64,000 bases of DNA from Gammaproteobacteria bacterium. Its GTDB lineage: Bacteria > Pseudomonadota > Gammaproteobacteria > Steroidobacterales > Rariloculaceae. Below, in pieces: positions 22,764 through 30,983 of this stretch (its first letter is position 1; every line of letters starts with the position of its first letter). Position numbers and translations under genes: made by a program. The DNA is taken from the NCBI GenBank assembly GCA_022820625.1, contig JAJEFE010000021.1:1-64000 (forward strand). Reading direction: 5' to 3'. The notes under the pieces were generated by a model. That model had not been told where the DNA came from. It was given only the letters and a program-made list of their open reading frames with translations, and did not search any database.

Positions 22764-23993
22764 TCAGCTCGCCATTTGCATCACGGCGTGGAGCAAGACG
22801 TTGGCACCGGCTTCCAGGTCCTCCCGCTTCGCGCTCTCGGCCTCGTTGTGGGAGATGCCGTTCTCGCACGGCACGAAGATCATTGATGTCGGCGCCACGC
22901 CGGCGACGTACACCGAGTCGTGTCCCGCACCGCTGGCCATTTCCATGGCGCCGTAGCCCAGGCGCCGCGTGGCCTGCCACACCGCGTCGATACAGGCCGG
23001 ATCGAATCGGGTCACGGGCATGTGCCAGCGTTCCTCGACCGTGCCCGTCAGTCCGCGTTTGTCGCATTCCCTGGCGACGGCCTGGCGCAGCAACGCGTCC
23101 ATCTCGTCCAGAATGCCCGCATCGGCGTGGCGAATATCCAGGTGGACAAGCAGCTTTTCGGGCACGGTATTGCGCGACCCCGGTACCGCCTGGATGTCGC
23201 CGAAAGTCACCCTGGACCATGGTGCGAATCGATCCGCCAGCCCGTAGCATTCCTCGATGATGGGCGCCAGCGCGGTAAAGGGATCGCGCCGGCGTTCCAT
23301 CGGTGTCGGTCCGGCGTGACAGGCTTCCCCTTCGATGGCCACGTCGTACCAGCGAAGCCCCTGAACGCCGGTCACCACACCAATCTGTAATCCCTCCTGC
23401 TCGAGGATCGGCCCCTGCTCGATGTGCACCTCGAAAGCAGCTTCGACGGGCGCCGGCCGTGCCGGTGTGCTGCCCTTGAACCCGATGCGTTCGAGTTCAT
23501 CCGAGACCGCGGCGCCGTTCTTGTCCGTGGTCCGGTACATCTCCTTCAGATCGAACGCGCCGCTCCAGACCCCTGAACCCATCAGGGCCGGCGGGAACCT
23601 CGCGCCCTCTTCATTGGTCCACGAAACGACTTCCACCGCCCGCCGGGTCCCGACTCCGTTCCCCTCCAGCGTCCGCAGCACTTCCACGCCGGCCAGCACC
23701 CCGTAGACCCCGTCGAACCGCCCACCTGTCGGCTGCGTATCAAGGTGGCTGCCGATGAGGACGGGAGGCAGTTCGGGGTAGCTCCCCTCCCGCCTGCAGA
23801 AGATGTTCCCGATTCCGTCGATCCGGACGTCGCAACCGATCGCCCTGCACCAGCGGATGAACAGCTCGCGTCCGCGCCTGTCCTCGTCGGTCAGCGCCTG
23901 GCGGTTACAGCCGCCCCTGGGCGTCGCCCCGATCAGCGCCATCTCCATGAGACTGTCCCACAGGCGGTCGGGCTGGATACGCAGGTCACGCAC
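22764..23993 (-). CDS. M20-family N-carbamoyl amidohydrolase
   Basis: A 409-residue metal-dependent hydrolase of the N-carbamoyl-L-amino acid hydrolase/beta-ureidopropionase group. Metal ligands are visible in IGSHLDTQPTGGRFDGVYG (His and Asp), TNEEGARFPP (Glu), the HIEQGP region (His) and GISHNEAE (His). GVQGLRWYDVAIEGEACHAG is the dimerisation-domain start. It cleaves a carbamoyl group to ammonia and CO2. It is the first gene of the minus-strand set opposite the LuxR-type regulator. The usual enzyme after agmatine deiminase is the nitrilase-type AguB, which is not in the window, so this may fill that step or act on hydantoin-derived substrates. Confidence 0.85.
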   Translation of the reverse strand: MRDLRIQPDRLWDSLMEMALIGATPRGGCNRQALTDEDRRGRELFIRWCRAIGCDVRIDGIGNIFCRREGSYPELPPVLIGSHLDTQPTGGRFDGVYGVLAGVEVLRTLEGNGVGTRRAVEVVSWTNEEGARFPPALMGSGVWSGAFDLKEMYRTTDKNGAAVSDELERIGFKGSTPARPAPVEAAFEVHIEQGPILEQEGLQIGVVTGVQGLRWYDVAIEGEACHAGPTPMERRRDPFTALAPIIEECYGLADRFAPWSRVTFGDIQAVPGSRNTVPEKLLVHLDIRHADAGILDEMDALLRQAVARECDKRGLTGTVEERWHMPVTRFDPACIDAVWQATRRLGYGAMEMASGAGHDSVYVAGVAPTSMIFVPCENGISHNEAESAKREDLEAGANVLLHAVMQMAS

Positions 23994-24187
23994 AACGAAG
24001 ACGCTCGGAATGAATACTGAGCTGACGCATACCAGTGCTTGAGGTGTATGAGTTCACACTACATTGTCGACGGATGGGACGAGCGCAGACTACCCGCAGA
24101 TGGGGGTATCAAGCTCGATACGGCGTTGCTACAGTAGTCCTCACCATCAGGGGTTGCGCGAACGTCGCCCCAACCCCGGCAGCGCGT
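23994..24187. promoter_or_regulatory. Divergent promoter region of the polyamine locus
   Basis: This 194-bp gap separates the carbamoylase gene (minus) and the LuxR-type regulator (plus). It must hold at least one promoter for the five-gene set. No confident -35/-10 pair or palindrome was recognised. Confidence 0.45.
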
Positions 24188-25018
24188 ATGATTTGGCAGC
24201 ACAAGCTTGCGGCATTGATCGAAGCCCTGAACCGGCCGGAGTTCCCGGCGCTGTTCCTGAAGACGATGCGCTCGGTGGCCGATTTCGACAGCTCGGTCAT
24301 CATGGCCTACGGCGTGGGTCCACGGCCTGAAATCCTCCACGACGAGTTGTCCCGGGAGTTTCGGGACGCTTTCTACGAGCGCTATCTTTCGCAGGCTGCG
24401 TTCGTACTCAGTCCGCTCTACCAGACGTTTCGGGCCGGCAAACAGGGGTTCTTCCACGTCAACACGCTGGCGCCGGACGGATTCTTCGAGAGCAGATACT
24501 ACAAGGCCTACTACCGCTACAGCGGATTGCTCGACCAGGTCTTCTACCTGAGCCGCCTGCGCAATGATCTCGCCGTGGTCGTTTCCATGGCGCGCACGAA
24601 AAAATTCAACGACTTCGACCGCTCCGTGATCGGAGACTTCAATTCCATTGAATCCATTGCACTCTCGCTCCTGACAAAGCACTGGGAACACCTCGGAAGC
24701 GCGGAACCGACGTTCACCGACTATCTCTACACCGCGTTCCAGCAATTCGGCAACTCCGAGCTGACGAAGCGCGAGAAGGACGTCGTCGACCACATCTTGC
24801 GGGGGTGCTCCTCGAAGTCGGCCGCCTCGATCATCGGAATCACCCCGGAAACGGAAAGATCGTACAGAAAGATCGTCTACAGAAAACTGAACGTCGGCTC
24901 GCACGCAGAGCTGTACAACCTGTTTTTTCGGGCGCTTGAGTTTGCAGACAGCGCGGGGGAGCGGGACCCGCTTGAAATGCTCAGGGAGTCGGAGAGACAA
25001 AGCGTCGCGGTGGTGTGA
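24188..25018 (+). CDS. LuxR-family transcriptional regulator
   Basis: A 276-residue regulator. The C-terminal LuxR helix-turn-helix is clear at about residues 195-255 (LTKREKDVVDHILRGCSSKS, then GITPETERSYRKIVYRKLNV). The first 190 residues are a ligand-sensing domain of unknown specificity without the classical acyl-homoserine-lactone residues being evident. ATG 24188 is chosen because upstream sequence looks non-coding. Divergent placement suggests it controls the carbamoylase-receptor-deiminase-antiporter-aminotransferase set. Confidence 0.85.
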   Translation: MIWQHKLAALIEALNRPEFPALFLKTMRSVADFDSSVIMAYGVGPRPEILHDELSREFRDAFYERYLSQAAFVLSPLYQTFRAGKQGFFHVNTLAPDGFFESRYYKAYYRYSGLLDQVFYLSRLRNDLAVVVSMARTKKFNDFDRSVIGDFNSIESIALSLLTKHWEHLGSAEPTFTDYLYTAFQQFGNSELTKREKDVVDHILRGCSSKSAASIIGITPETERSYRKIVYRKLNVGSHAELYNLFFRALEFADSAGERDPLEMLRESERQSVAVV

Positions 25019-25097
25019 GCCGGGGCCGCGTACGCCGGCGGCTACCAGAAGCTGAGGATCGTACTGTCGCGAAGGATCTTGCCCGAACGGGAGGAGC

Positions 25098-27338
25098 TCA
25101 GAACCGAAACGTATAGTTCAGCTTGGCCGTCATGTCCGAAGCCGTCGAGCGGAAGCGATTGTCGCGGTCGTGGTCCTCGACGTTGTGATTGATGACGAAA
25201 TAGACTTCGCGGCCGGCTTCCGGAATCCAGTGGAACCGCATGTTGATGCCCGCGGTTTCGGTGACGTTGTCGTACTGGATCAGGTTGACCCAGGACAGGG
25301 TCGGCGTGAACATGAAATCGATGCCGGCGGCGACAAGGCGAGTCTCGAAGCTGCCCTGCGGCAGATCGATCTCGCTGTAGCGGTAGTTCACGTTGCCGCG
25401 AAAACGCGCCGACGGGCGCCACGTGAGTTCCCCGGTCCAGTCGGTGCGGTCGCCGCCGAAGTAGGAGCCTCTGTAGAAACGCACCAGGACCAGGTTGGCA
25501 GCCAGCCTGCGGTGTGCACTGGTCAGGAAACGAATGCCCCAGTCCTCGAGCTTGTATCGTCCGGTCGGGATGACGATGCCGGAAGAGATCTCGAACGGAT
25601 TTTCGATGTTCTCTGTGAAGGTGCGATAGGCGAAGGAGAACTCGTCGCCGGTCCGGTTGCGCACCACCAGGGGGCGCCACCTCAACCCATGCGTTTGCAA
25701 CGCGCCCGTATCGAGCCGGTCGACGTGCTGCACATGCACCACCGTGAGCAACGATTGCGCGTAACCTCCGGCAGGGCGCAGCATGTAACCGAGACTGGCC
25801 TCGGCATTGGAAATGTTGCTGCGATTGACGAAGCCGAGCGCCGGATTGAAATTGGCCTGGTATTCCCGGTATTCGAGCGCGCCCCTGAAGCCCTCGTTCG
25901 TCGGCAGGCGCACACCGACACCGGCAGCCGCCTGATCGGAGTCGACGCCTTCGGTATCGCTTTGCTGGTACCAGACGTCAGCCTCGAGCGCCCTGCCGCC
26001 CGGCAGCCGCGTGTTGCGGTACAGGAAATCGACCCCCGCCAGCGAGTTGCCGGCATTCGCTCCGGGATTGCCCTGCGTCACGATGACGCCGAGATTCGAC
26101 TCCCTCAGGACACCGGCCTTCGTGCGTATGACGGACAGGTTTCCGGCATCGATGTCGCCGAACGCGTCCTGGCGGATCGACAGGGCGCCGAGTTCGAAAC
26201 GGCCGATGCGCCCGCTGATCTTGCCGCCCGCCTGAAGATCGATCGGCACTCCGGCCGGACTCAGGCCGATACGGCGGGAGAAGAACGGGCGGCCGTTCTG
26301 GGCCAGCGCGCCGAGCCCCGGGATGTCCGACTGGCGCTCACCGCCGATCCCGCCGAAGTCGAAGATATCGGATTCGCGCAGGAAGAAATCGCGCTTCTCG
26401 GGAAAGAACAGCCCGAAGCGATCGAGGTTGACCTGGCGGTCGTCGACCTCCGTCGAAGAGAAATCGGTGTTGACCGTCAGTGAGGCGTTGAGCTGGGGCG
26501 TCAGCTTGTAGAAAACGTCGAGGCTCGGTTCGAGCCTCGTGTCCGAGCGGCCGTCCGCGAGGGGGTCTTGCGGGAAAGTGCGTTCACCGATGACGCTGGC
26601 CGACGGCACGACGTCGAGCCCGAGCCCCTGTTCGAGCCCCTCGAAACCGATGGCGAGTCCCGAGATCGACGGGTCGTATGCCCGGTCGCGGGATACCCAG
26701 GCGAGGTTCTCGCCGCGGCGCACGATGCCGCGCGAGAAGTTCATTCCCCAGGTGTCGGTGGTGGGATCGAAGGAGATCGACTTGAAGGGAATCTCGTACT
26801 CGGCCGTCCAACCCCCCTCGAAACGGCCTGCCGCGACGTCGAAGATGCTGTTCCAGTCCCGATAGGCCTGACTGATGTTGCGATAGAGGCCGTCGTTGCG
26901 CACGCCGTTGGGATTGACGCCGAAGTAATATCCACTGCGCCGCTCGTTGAATGGATCGATCATCACGAAGAAGCGATCGTCATCCCACACCTGATCGTTC
27001 TGGCGCATGTTGTTGGCGGTGATGAGATCCGGCTCCGCGTCATGCAGGCGTACGCCCACGTACAGGGCATCGTCGTCGTAGAGAATGTAGATTTCGGTAC
27101 GCTCGGACGGCTCTGCGTACTCGACAGGCAACGTCTGATGCAGATCGTCGACGTACGCGGCGTGCGCCCAGACCGCGTCGCCGAGGTCGCCATCGATGAC
27201 GGGCGGGGTGTCGGTGCGCACGACGCGCACGCTTTTCTGACCCGGATCGGTCAGTGCCGGCTGCGCCCCCAGCGGCGCGGCGAGCAGGGCGAGCGACACA
27301 ACCGAAAGCGAAGCGCACATTGAAGCGGGGGGAAGCAT
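25098..27338 (-). CDS. DUF5916/CBM9-like outer-membrane barrel protein
   Basis: A 746-residue protein. A signal peptide ending around GAQP precedes a CBM9-like domain at about 30-225 (PPVIDGDLGDAVWAHAA, DDDALYVGVRLHD, then GWTAEYEIPFKSISF). The rest matches the DUF5916 beta-barrel region (FFPEKRDFFLRESDIFDFGG) and ends in Phe after LNYTF, as barrel proteins do. These proteins are common in Gram-negatives with many TonB receptors, but substrate and role are unknown. The gene stands alone between a converging regulator and a divergent small gene. Confidence 0.8.
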   Translation of the reverse strand: MLPPASMCASLSVVSLALLAAPLGAQPALTDPGQKSVRVVRTDTPPVIDGDLGDAVWAHAAYVDDLHQTLPVEYAEPSERTEIYILYDDDALYVGVRLHDAEPDLITANNMRQNDQVWDDDRFFVMIDPFNERRSGYYFGVNPNGVRNDGLYRNISQAYRDWNSIFDVAAGRFEGGWTAEYEIPFKSISFDPTTDTWGMNFSRGIVRRGENLAWVSRDRAYDPSISGLAIGFEGLEQGLGLDVVPSASVIGERTFPQDPLADGRSDTRLEPSLDVFYKLTPQLNASLTVNTDFSSTEVDDRQVNLDRFGLFFPEKRDFFLRESDIFDFGGIGGERQSDIPGLGALAQNGRPFFSRRIGLSPAGVPIDLQAGGKISGRIGRFELGALSIRQDAFGDIDAGNLSVIRTKAGVLRESNLGVIVTQGNPGANAGNSLAGVDFLYRNTRLPGGRALEADVWYQQSDTEGVDSDQAAAGVGVRLPTNEGFRGALEYREYQANFNPALGFVNRSNISNAEASLGYMLRPAGGYAQSLLTVVHVQHVDRLDTGALQTHGLRWRPLVVRNRTGDEFSFAYRTFTENIENPFEISSGIVIPTGRYKLEDWGIRFLTSAHRRLAANLVLVRFYRGSYFGGDRTDWTGELTWRPSARFRGNVNYRYSEIDLPQGSFETRLVAAGIDFMFTPTLSWVNLIQYDNVTETAGINMRFHWIPEAGREVYFVINHNVEDHDRDNRFRSTASDMTAKLNYTFRF

Positions 27339-27481
27339 CGCCGATCCGTAGCACTGGCCATTCACGCGCGGATCATACCCAAATCGGTGGCGCGGTACCC
27401 TGCGTCCATTTCGATGGCCGGACACGCGCATGCCCATGTGGTAGTATCGCCGACGCCAAATCAAGGCGTGTCGAAATCCCA
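27339..27481. promoter_or_regulatory. Divergent intergenic region
   Basis: 143 bp between the DUF5916-type gene and the small His/Cys protein. It presumably contains promoters for both. No clear operator is seen. Confidence 0.35.
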
Positions 27482-27781
27482 GTGAACCGGATTCGCAAAC
27501 TACTCGCCAGGAAACGATCGGCCCTGAGCCTGATCGCCTTCCTTCTGCTGGCCGGGCAAACCATTGCGGCGGCGCACAGTCACGAGGATGCGCCGCTGCA
27601 CTTCGTCGACGAGAACTGTCTCGTATGCCAGTTCGGTTCCAGCCTCGACGATGCGGTCGCTTCTATAGACGCCAATGTTACGGCGGCCCCATCAGCCCAA
27701 TCCCCTGCCTGCCGGGAACTGCACCGTTTCGGTTACGGACCTCGCCAGGCCCCCAACGCCCGCGCTCCACCCACGGCCTGA
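27482..27781 (+). CDS. Small exported His/Cys-containing protein (DUF2946-like)
   Basis: A 99-residue protein from a GTG start. A basic N terminus and hydrophobic stretch (ALSLIAFLLLAGQTIAAA) form a signal peptide or anchor. Then comes AHSHEDAPLHFVDENCLVCQ, with three His and a CxxC, resembling DUF2946-type proteins linked to metal uptake. A proline/alanine-rich tail follows. It lies just before a TonB receptor and ABC genes, and the three may work together in metal or metallophore handling. Its stop sits in the first unit of a 20-bp repeat array. Confidence 0.55.
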   Translation: MNRIRKLLARKRSALSLIAFLLLAGQTIAAAHSHEDAPLHFVDENCLVCQFGSSLDDAVASIDANVTAAPSAQSPACRELHRFGYGPRQAPNARAPPTA

Positions 27782-27880
27782 TCCCATCAGGCGCCGCCCG
27801 GTCCCAAAGGGCGCTGCTTGATTCCGTGAGGCGTTGCGTGACTCCGTGAGGCGTTGCGTAACCCCGTCAGGCGCCGCCTG
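27781..27880. repeat. 20-bp tandem repeat, 5 copies
   Basis: Five consecutive 20-bp units, for example ATTCCGTGAGGCGTTGCGTG and ACTCCGTGAGGCGTTGCGTA, fill the space before the receptor gene. Units 3 and 4 are nearly identical and the outer ones diverged. The last unit contains the palindrome GTCAGGCG-C-CGCCTGAC (27866-27882), which could form a short hairpin; there is no T-tract. Confidence 0.8.
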
Positions 27881-27968
27881 ACAACCCCAACTCATATTGG
27901 ATCGACCTTTTTATTCTCGGGCGCAACCTGTAGCGCGCCCGGGTAACCAGTTACTCAGGAGTGCTCAA

Positions 27969-30179
27969 ATGAACCACCCAGTGACCAGACACACATCCAG
28001 GCGGGCGGCGCTCGCATTCGCCGCCGCACTCACACTTCCATGCGCGCTGCCCGTTGCGGCACAAACCACTCAGGCTGACGACGAGGATGTCGTGGAGGAG
28101 GTGTTCGTATTGGGCGAGCGCCGCGCGTATCGGGGAAATTTCGACAATCTCGAAAGACCCTCGGCAGACCAGACAATCGATGCAGACCTGCTTCGCGAAG
28201 CCGGTGCGATAAACCTCAATCAGGCGCTGGATCTATCGGCATCCGTTGCACGCCAGAACAACTTTGGCGGATTGTGGAACAGCTTTTCGATTCGCGGCTT
28301 CTACGGAGACATCAATCTGCCAAGCGGATTTCTGGTTAACGGATTCAATGCAGGCCGCGGGTTCGCCGGCCCACGGGACCTGGTAGGCATCGAGTCCGTG
28401 GAAGTGCTCAAGGGGCCGCGCTCGGCGCTGTTCGGACGTGGCGAGCCTGGCGGCACGGTCAACCTTGTGACCAAGCGCCCGCAATTCGAGACGTTGGGGG
28501 ACTTCCGCGCCACCTTCGGGAGCTGGAATCAAAGGCGTTTCGAAGGGGATTTCCAGACCACGGCCGGGGCCGACGAGGAGTTCGGGCTGCGCATTGTGGG
28601 GTTCCAGGAGAATGCGGAGAGCTTCAGGGAAACGGTCGAGACTGCGCGTACAGGTTTTTATCCGTCGATCGCCTGGGCTATCTCCGATGCAACCAGCGTG
28701 ACTTACGAAATGGAGTACACCGTGCAGGAGATACCCTTCGATCGGGGTGTCGCCTATTCGGAAACCTATGGTTTCACGCCGCGAGAAACTTTTGTCGGCG
28801 AGCCCGGTGACGGGCCCATCGAGACCGAGGTCCTGGGTCATCAGATCGAAGCCCAGCACAACTTCTCCGATAACTGGAGTCTACTTGCCGGTCTCGGGTA
28901 CAGAGATACTTCCTTTGAAGGCAACGCATCCGAAACAAACTTCGGCGGACGCCAGACCTACTTCCTCGATGGCCGAACCCTGTCGCGGTTCTTCCGCTAT
29001 CGAAACTTCGAGTCGGAGCATTTCGTAGCCCGGGCTGAAGTTGCCGGTGAGTTCAATTCAGGCTCGGTTCGTCACAGACTGCTTGTGGGCGCCGACTATG
29101 ACCGTTTCGACCTTAACTGGTTTATCCAGCGTTACCGGCCAAGGTGGTTTCCGGGGTCGACGGATATCAACACTCTCGACCCGGCAGCCTATCTTTTTCT
29201 GGACGTTTTCAACCCAGTCTACGGTCAGTCTCCGCAACCGGTGCCCGGACCAAACACGAACCGGGACGAAAACCTGGATGGATTCGGCTTCTACATACAG
29301 GACCAGATCGACCTGACGGATCGGCTGCAGGTTCGCCTGGGCTTGCGCTGGGATGACTTCGAGCAGGATTTGACCAATCTTCTCAGGACGCCCGCGACTA
29401 CGAGTACCACATCGGACAGTCGCGTCTCACCGCAGTTTGGCGCGGTTTATGCGGTCAACGACGGGGCCAGCCTCTACGCTTCCTACGGTGAAGGCTTCCG
29501 CCAACAACCGGGGTCTGACTACCAAGGCAACCAATTCAATCCCAACCTCACCGAGTCCGCGGAGTTCGGGCTTAAACTGGATATGGCGCAATTTTCCCAG
29601 GCGGTGTCCGGCTCGCTTACGTTTGCGCTGTTCTCGGTGGACCAAAGCAACATTCTGGTGAACGACGATCGGCCGGAGGCCCAGGCACTGGGTTGGTTTT
29701 CTCATGATGCAGGTAAAGCACGCAGCCGCGGGTTTGAAATTGACGCGGACCTTGCCTTCCAGAGCGGCGCCAGGCTGTGGTTATCCTACGCCTACGCCGA
29801 CGCGGTATTCACCACCAACAGTCTCGAAGCCGACTGGGGCGCGGCAATAGAAGCCGGCGACCCGCTCATCAACTCGCCGGAACACCAGGCGAACGTGCAG
29901 TTCAGCCAGAGTTTCGAGGTGGGAGGCATGCCGGCGCAGGTGGGCGCCGGTGTTCAATATACCGGCGAGCGGCTCGGGTTTACCGCCTTTGACTTCTACT
30001 TGCCCGGCTATACCACCGCGCGGTTCTTTGGCCAGATCGCACCCATGGAGCGTTTCATGATTCGCTTCGACATGGACAACGCATTCGACGAGGTTTACTA
30101 CACCAACTCCTATGCGGACGTCTGGGTCGAGCCGGGCGCACCGCGACACTACCACGTCACGGCGGCCTATTCGTTCTAG
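27969..30179 (+). CDS. TonB-dependent siderophore-type receptor
   Basis: A 736-residue receptor. The signal peptide ends near ALPVAAQ. A TonB box-like segment (EEVFVLGER) and a plug with VEVLKGPRSALFGRGEPGGTVNLV follow, as in FhuA-like siderophore receptors. The barrel ends AAYSF. ATG 27969 follows AGGAG by 6-7 bases. It is the first large gene of a plus-strand set with an ABC ATPase and two permeases, separated from them by a strong hairpin. The ligand could be a siderophore, another metallophore or a modified peptide. Confidence 0.9.
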   Translation: MNHPVTRHTSRRAALAFAAALTLPCALPVAAQTTQADDEDVVEEVFVLGERRAYRGNFDNLERPSADQTIDADLLREAGAINLNQALDLSASVARQNNFGGLWNSFSIRGFYGDINLPSGFLVNGFNAGRGFAGPRDLVGIESVEVLKGPRSALFGRGEPGGTVNLVTKRPQFETLGDFRATFGSWNQRRFEGDFQTTAGADEEFGLRIVGFQENAESFRETVETARTGFYPSIAWAISDATSVTYEMEYTVQEIPFDRGVAYSETYGFTPRETFVGEPGDGPIETEVLGHQIEAQHNFSDNWSLLAGLGYRDTSFEGNASETNFGGRQTYFLDGRTLSRFFRYRNFESEHFVARAEVAGEFNSGSVRHRLLVGADYDRFDLNWFIQRYRPRWFPGSTDINTLDPAAYLFLDVFNPVYGQSPQPVPGPNTNRDENLDGFGFYIQDQIDLTDRLQVRLGLRWDDFEQDLTNLLRTPATTSTTSDSRVSPQFGAVYAVNDGASLYASYGEGFRQQPGSDYQGNQFNPNLTESAEFGLKLDMAQFSQAVSGSLTFALFSVDQSNILVNDDRPEAQALGWFSHDAGKARSRGFEIDADLAFQSGARLWLSYAYADAVFTTNSLEADWGAAIEAGDPLINSPEHQANVQFSQSFEVGGMPAQVGAGVQYTGERLGFTAFDFYLPGYTTARFFGQIAPMERFMIRFDMDNAFDEVYYTNSYADVWVEPGAPRHYHVTAAYSF

Positions 30180-30188
30180 CCGGCCTGA

Positions 30189-30221
30189 GTCCATGGCGCA
30201 ACAACCGGTTGCGCCATGGAC
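30189..30221. promoter_or_regulatory. Perfect 14-bp inverted repeat between receptor and ABC genes
   Basis: GTCCATGGCGCAAC and its exact complement are separated by the 5-base loop AACCG. The stem begins 10 bp after the receptor stop and 40 bp before the ATPase start. No T-run follows, so it is less likely a terminator than an RNA-processing or stability hairpin that sets different receptor and transporter levels. Confidence 0.7.
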
Positions 30222-30260
30222 TGCCAGGCGCGCGGTACCGCCCTTGATTCCGGAGTTCAA

Positions 30261-30983
30261 ATGATGTCCATGCTCTTAGCTCAGGCGCTCAGCGTAGTGC
30301 GGTCCGGCCAGCAAGTGCTGAAGGATGTCTCCTTCAGCATCGCGCAAGGCGAAGTTCATGCCCTGCTGGGCGGTAACGGCGCCGGCAAGTCGACCACCTT
30401 GCTGACCTTTCTCGGCTTCCTCGAGCCCGTGTCGGGAAGCGTGCATGTTCAGGGCCGCTACGTCAGCGAAAATGTAAGCGCCGCCCGGCAGGCCATCGCC
30501 TACCTGCCCGAGGCGGCGACCCTGTATGGCCACCTGAATGCCTACGAGAATCTCCGCTATTTCCTGTCACTTGCCGGGACGGACACGAACCGGCGCGCGC
30601 TCGATGAAGCCCTGGACCGCGTGGCCCTGCAGGCCGTGGCCCGCGGAATGCGGATGCATACCTATTCGAAGGGCATGCGCCAGAAGGTGGCGATTGCCAT
30701 GGCCATCCTGAGAGAGGCGCCTATCCTGCTCCTGGACGAGCCGACGTCGGGTCTCGACCCTGTGGCGATCGACGAATTCAACCGGCTGGTCCGGGACCTT
30801 GCCGAGGCCGGCCGGACCATCTTGCTGGTGACCCACGATGTCTACGGCGCCTGCCATGTGGCCGACCGCATCGACCTCCTGCACAAGGGCGAACTCGTCG
30901 GCGCCTTCGACCGGCCGCCCGGCATGGATCGGATCGATACCGAGGCGGTGCATGGCGCCTTTGCGAAATACGCTGGAGCATGA
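30261..30983 (+). CDS. ABC transporter ATPase
   Basis: A 240-residue ABC ATPase. Walker A is GGNGAGKST, the signature loop is a modified YSKGMRQKV, Walker B is ILLLDEPTSGLDP and the switch His is in VTHD. It resembles NosF/CcmA-like ATPases for export-type systems. ATG 30261 has GGAG nearby and the gene ends in an ATGA overlap with the next one, so it is co-translated with its permeases. Confidence 0.9.
   Translation: MMSMLLAQALSVVRSGQQVLKDVSFSIAQGEVHALLGGNGAGKSTTLLTFLGFLEPVSGSVHVQGRYVSENVSAARQAIAYLPEAATLYGHLNAYENLRYFLSLAGTDTNRRALDEALDRVALQAVARGMRMHTYSKGMRQKVAIAMAILREAPILLLDEPTSGLDPVAIDEFNRLVRDLAEAGRTILLVTHDVYGACHVADRIDLLHKGELVGAFDRPPGMDRIDTEAVHGAFAKYAGA

Noticed and set aside
27781-27880. 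CRISPR array
   Set aside because: The 20-bp units are contiguous with no spacers and no cas genes are present.
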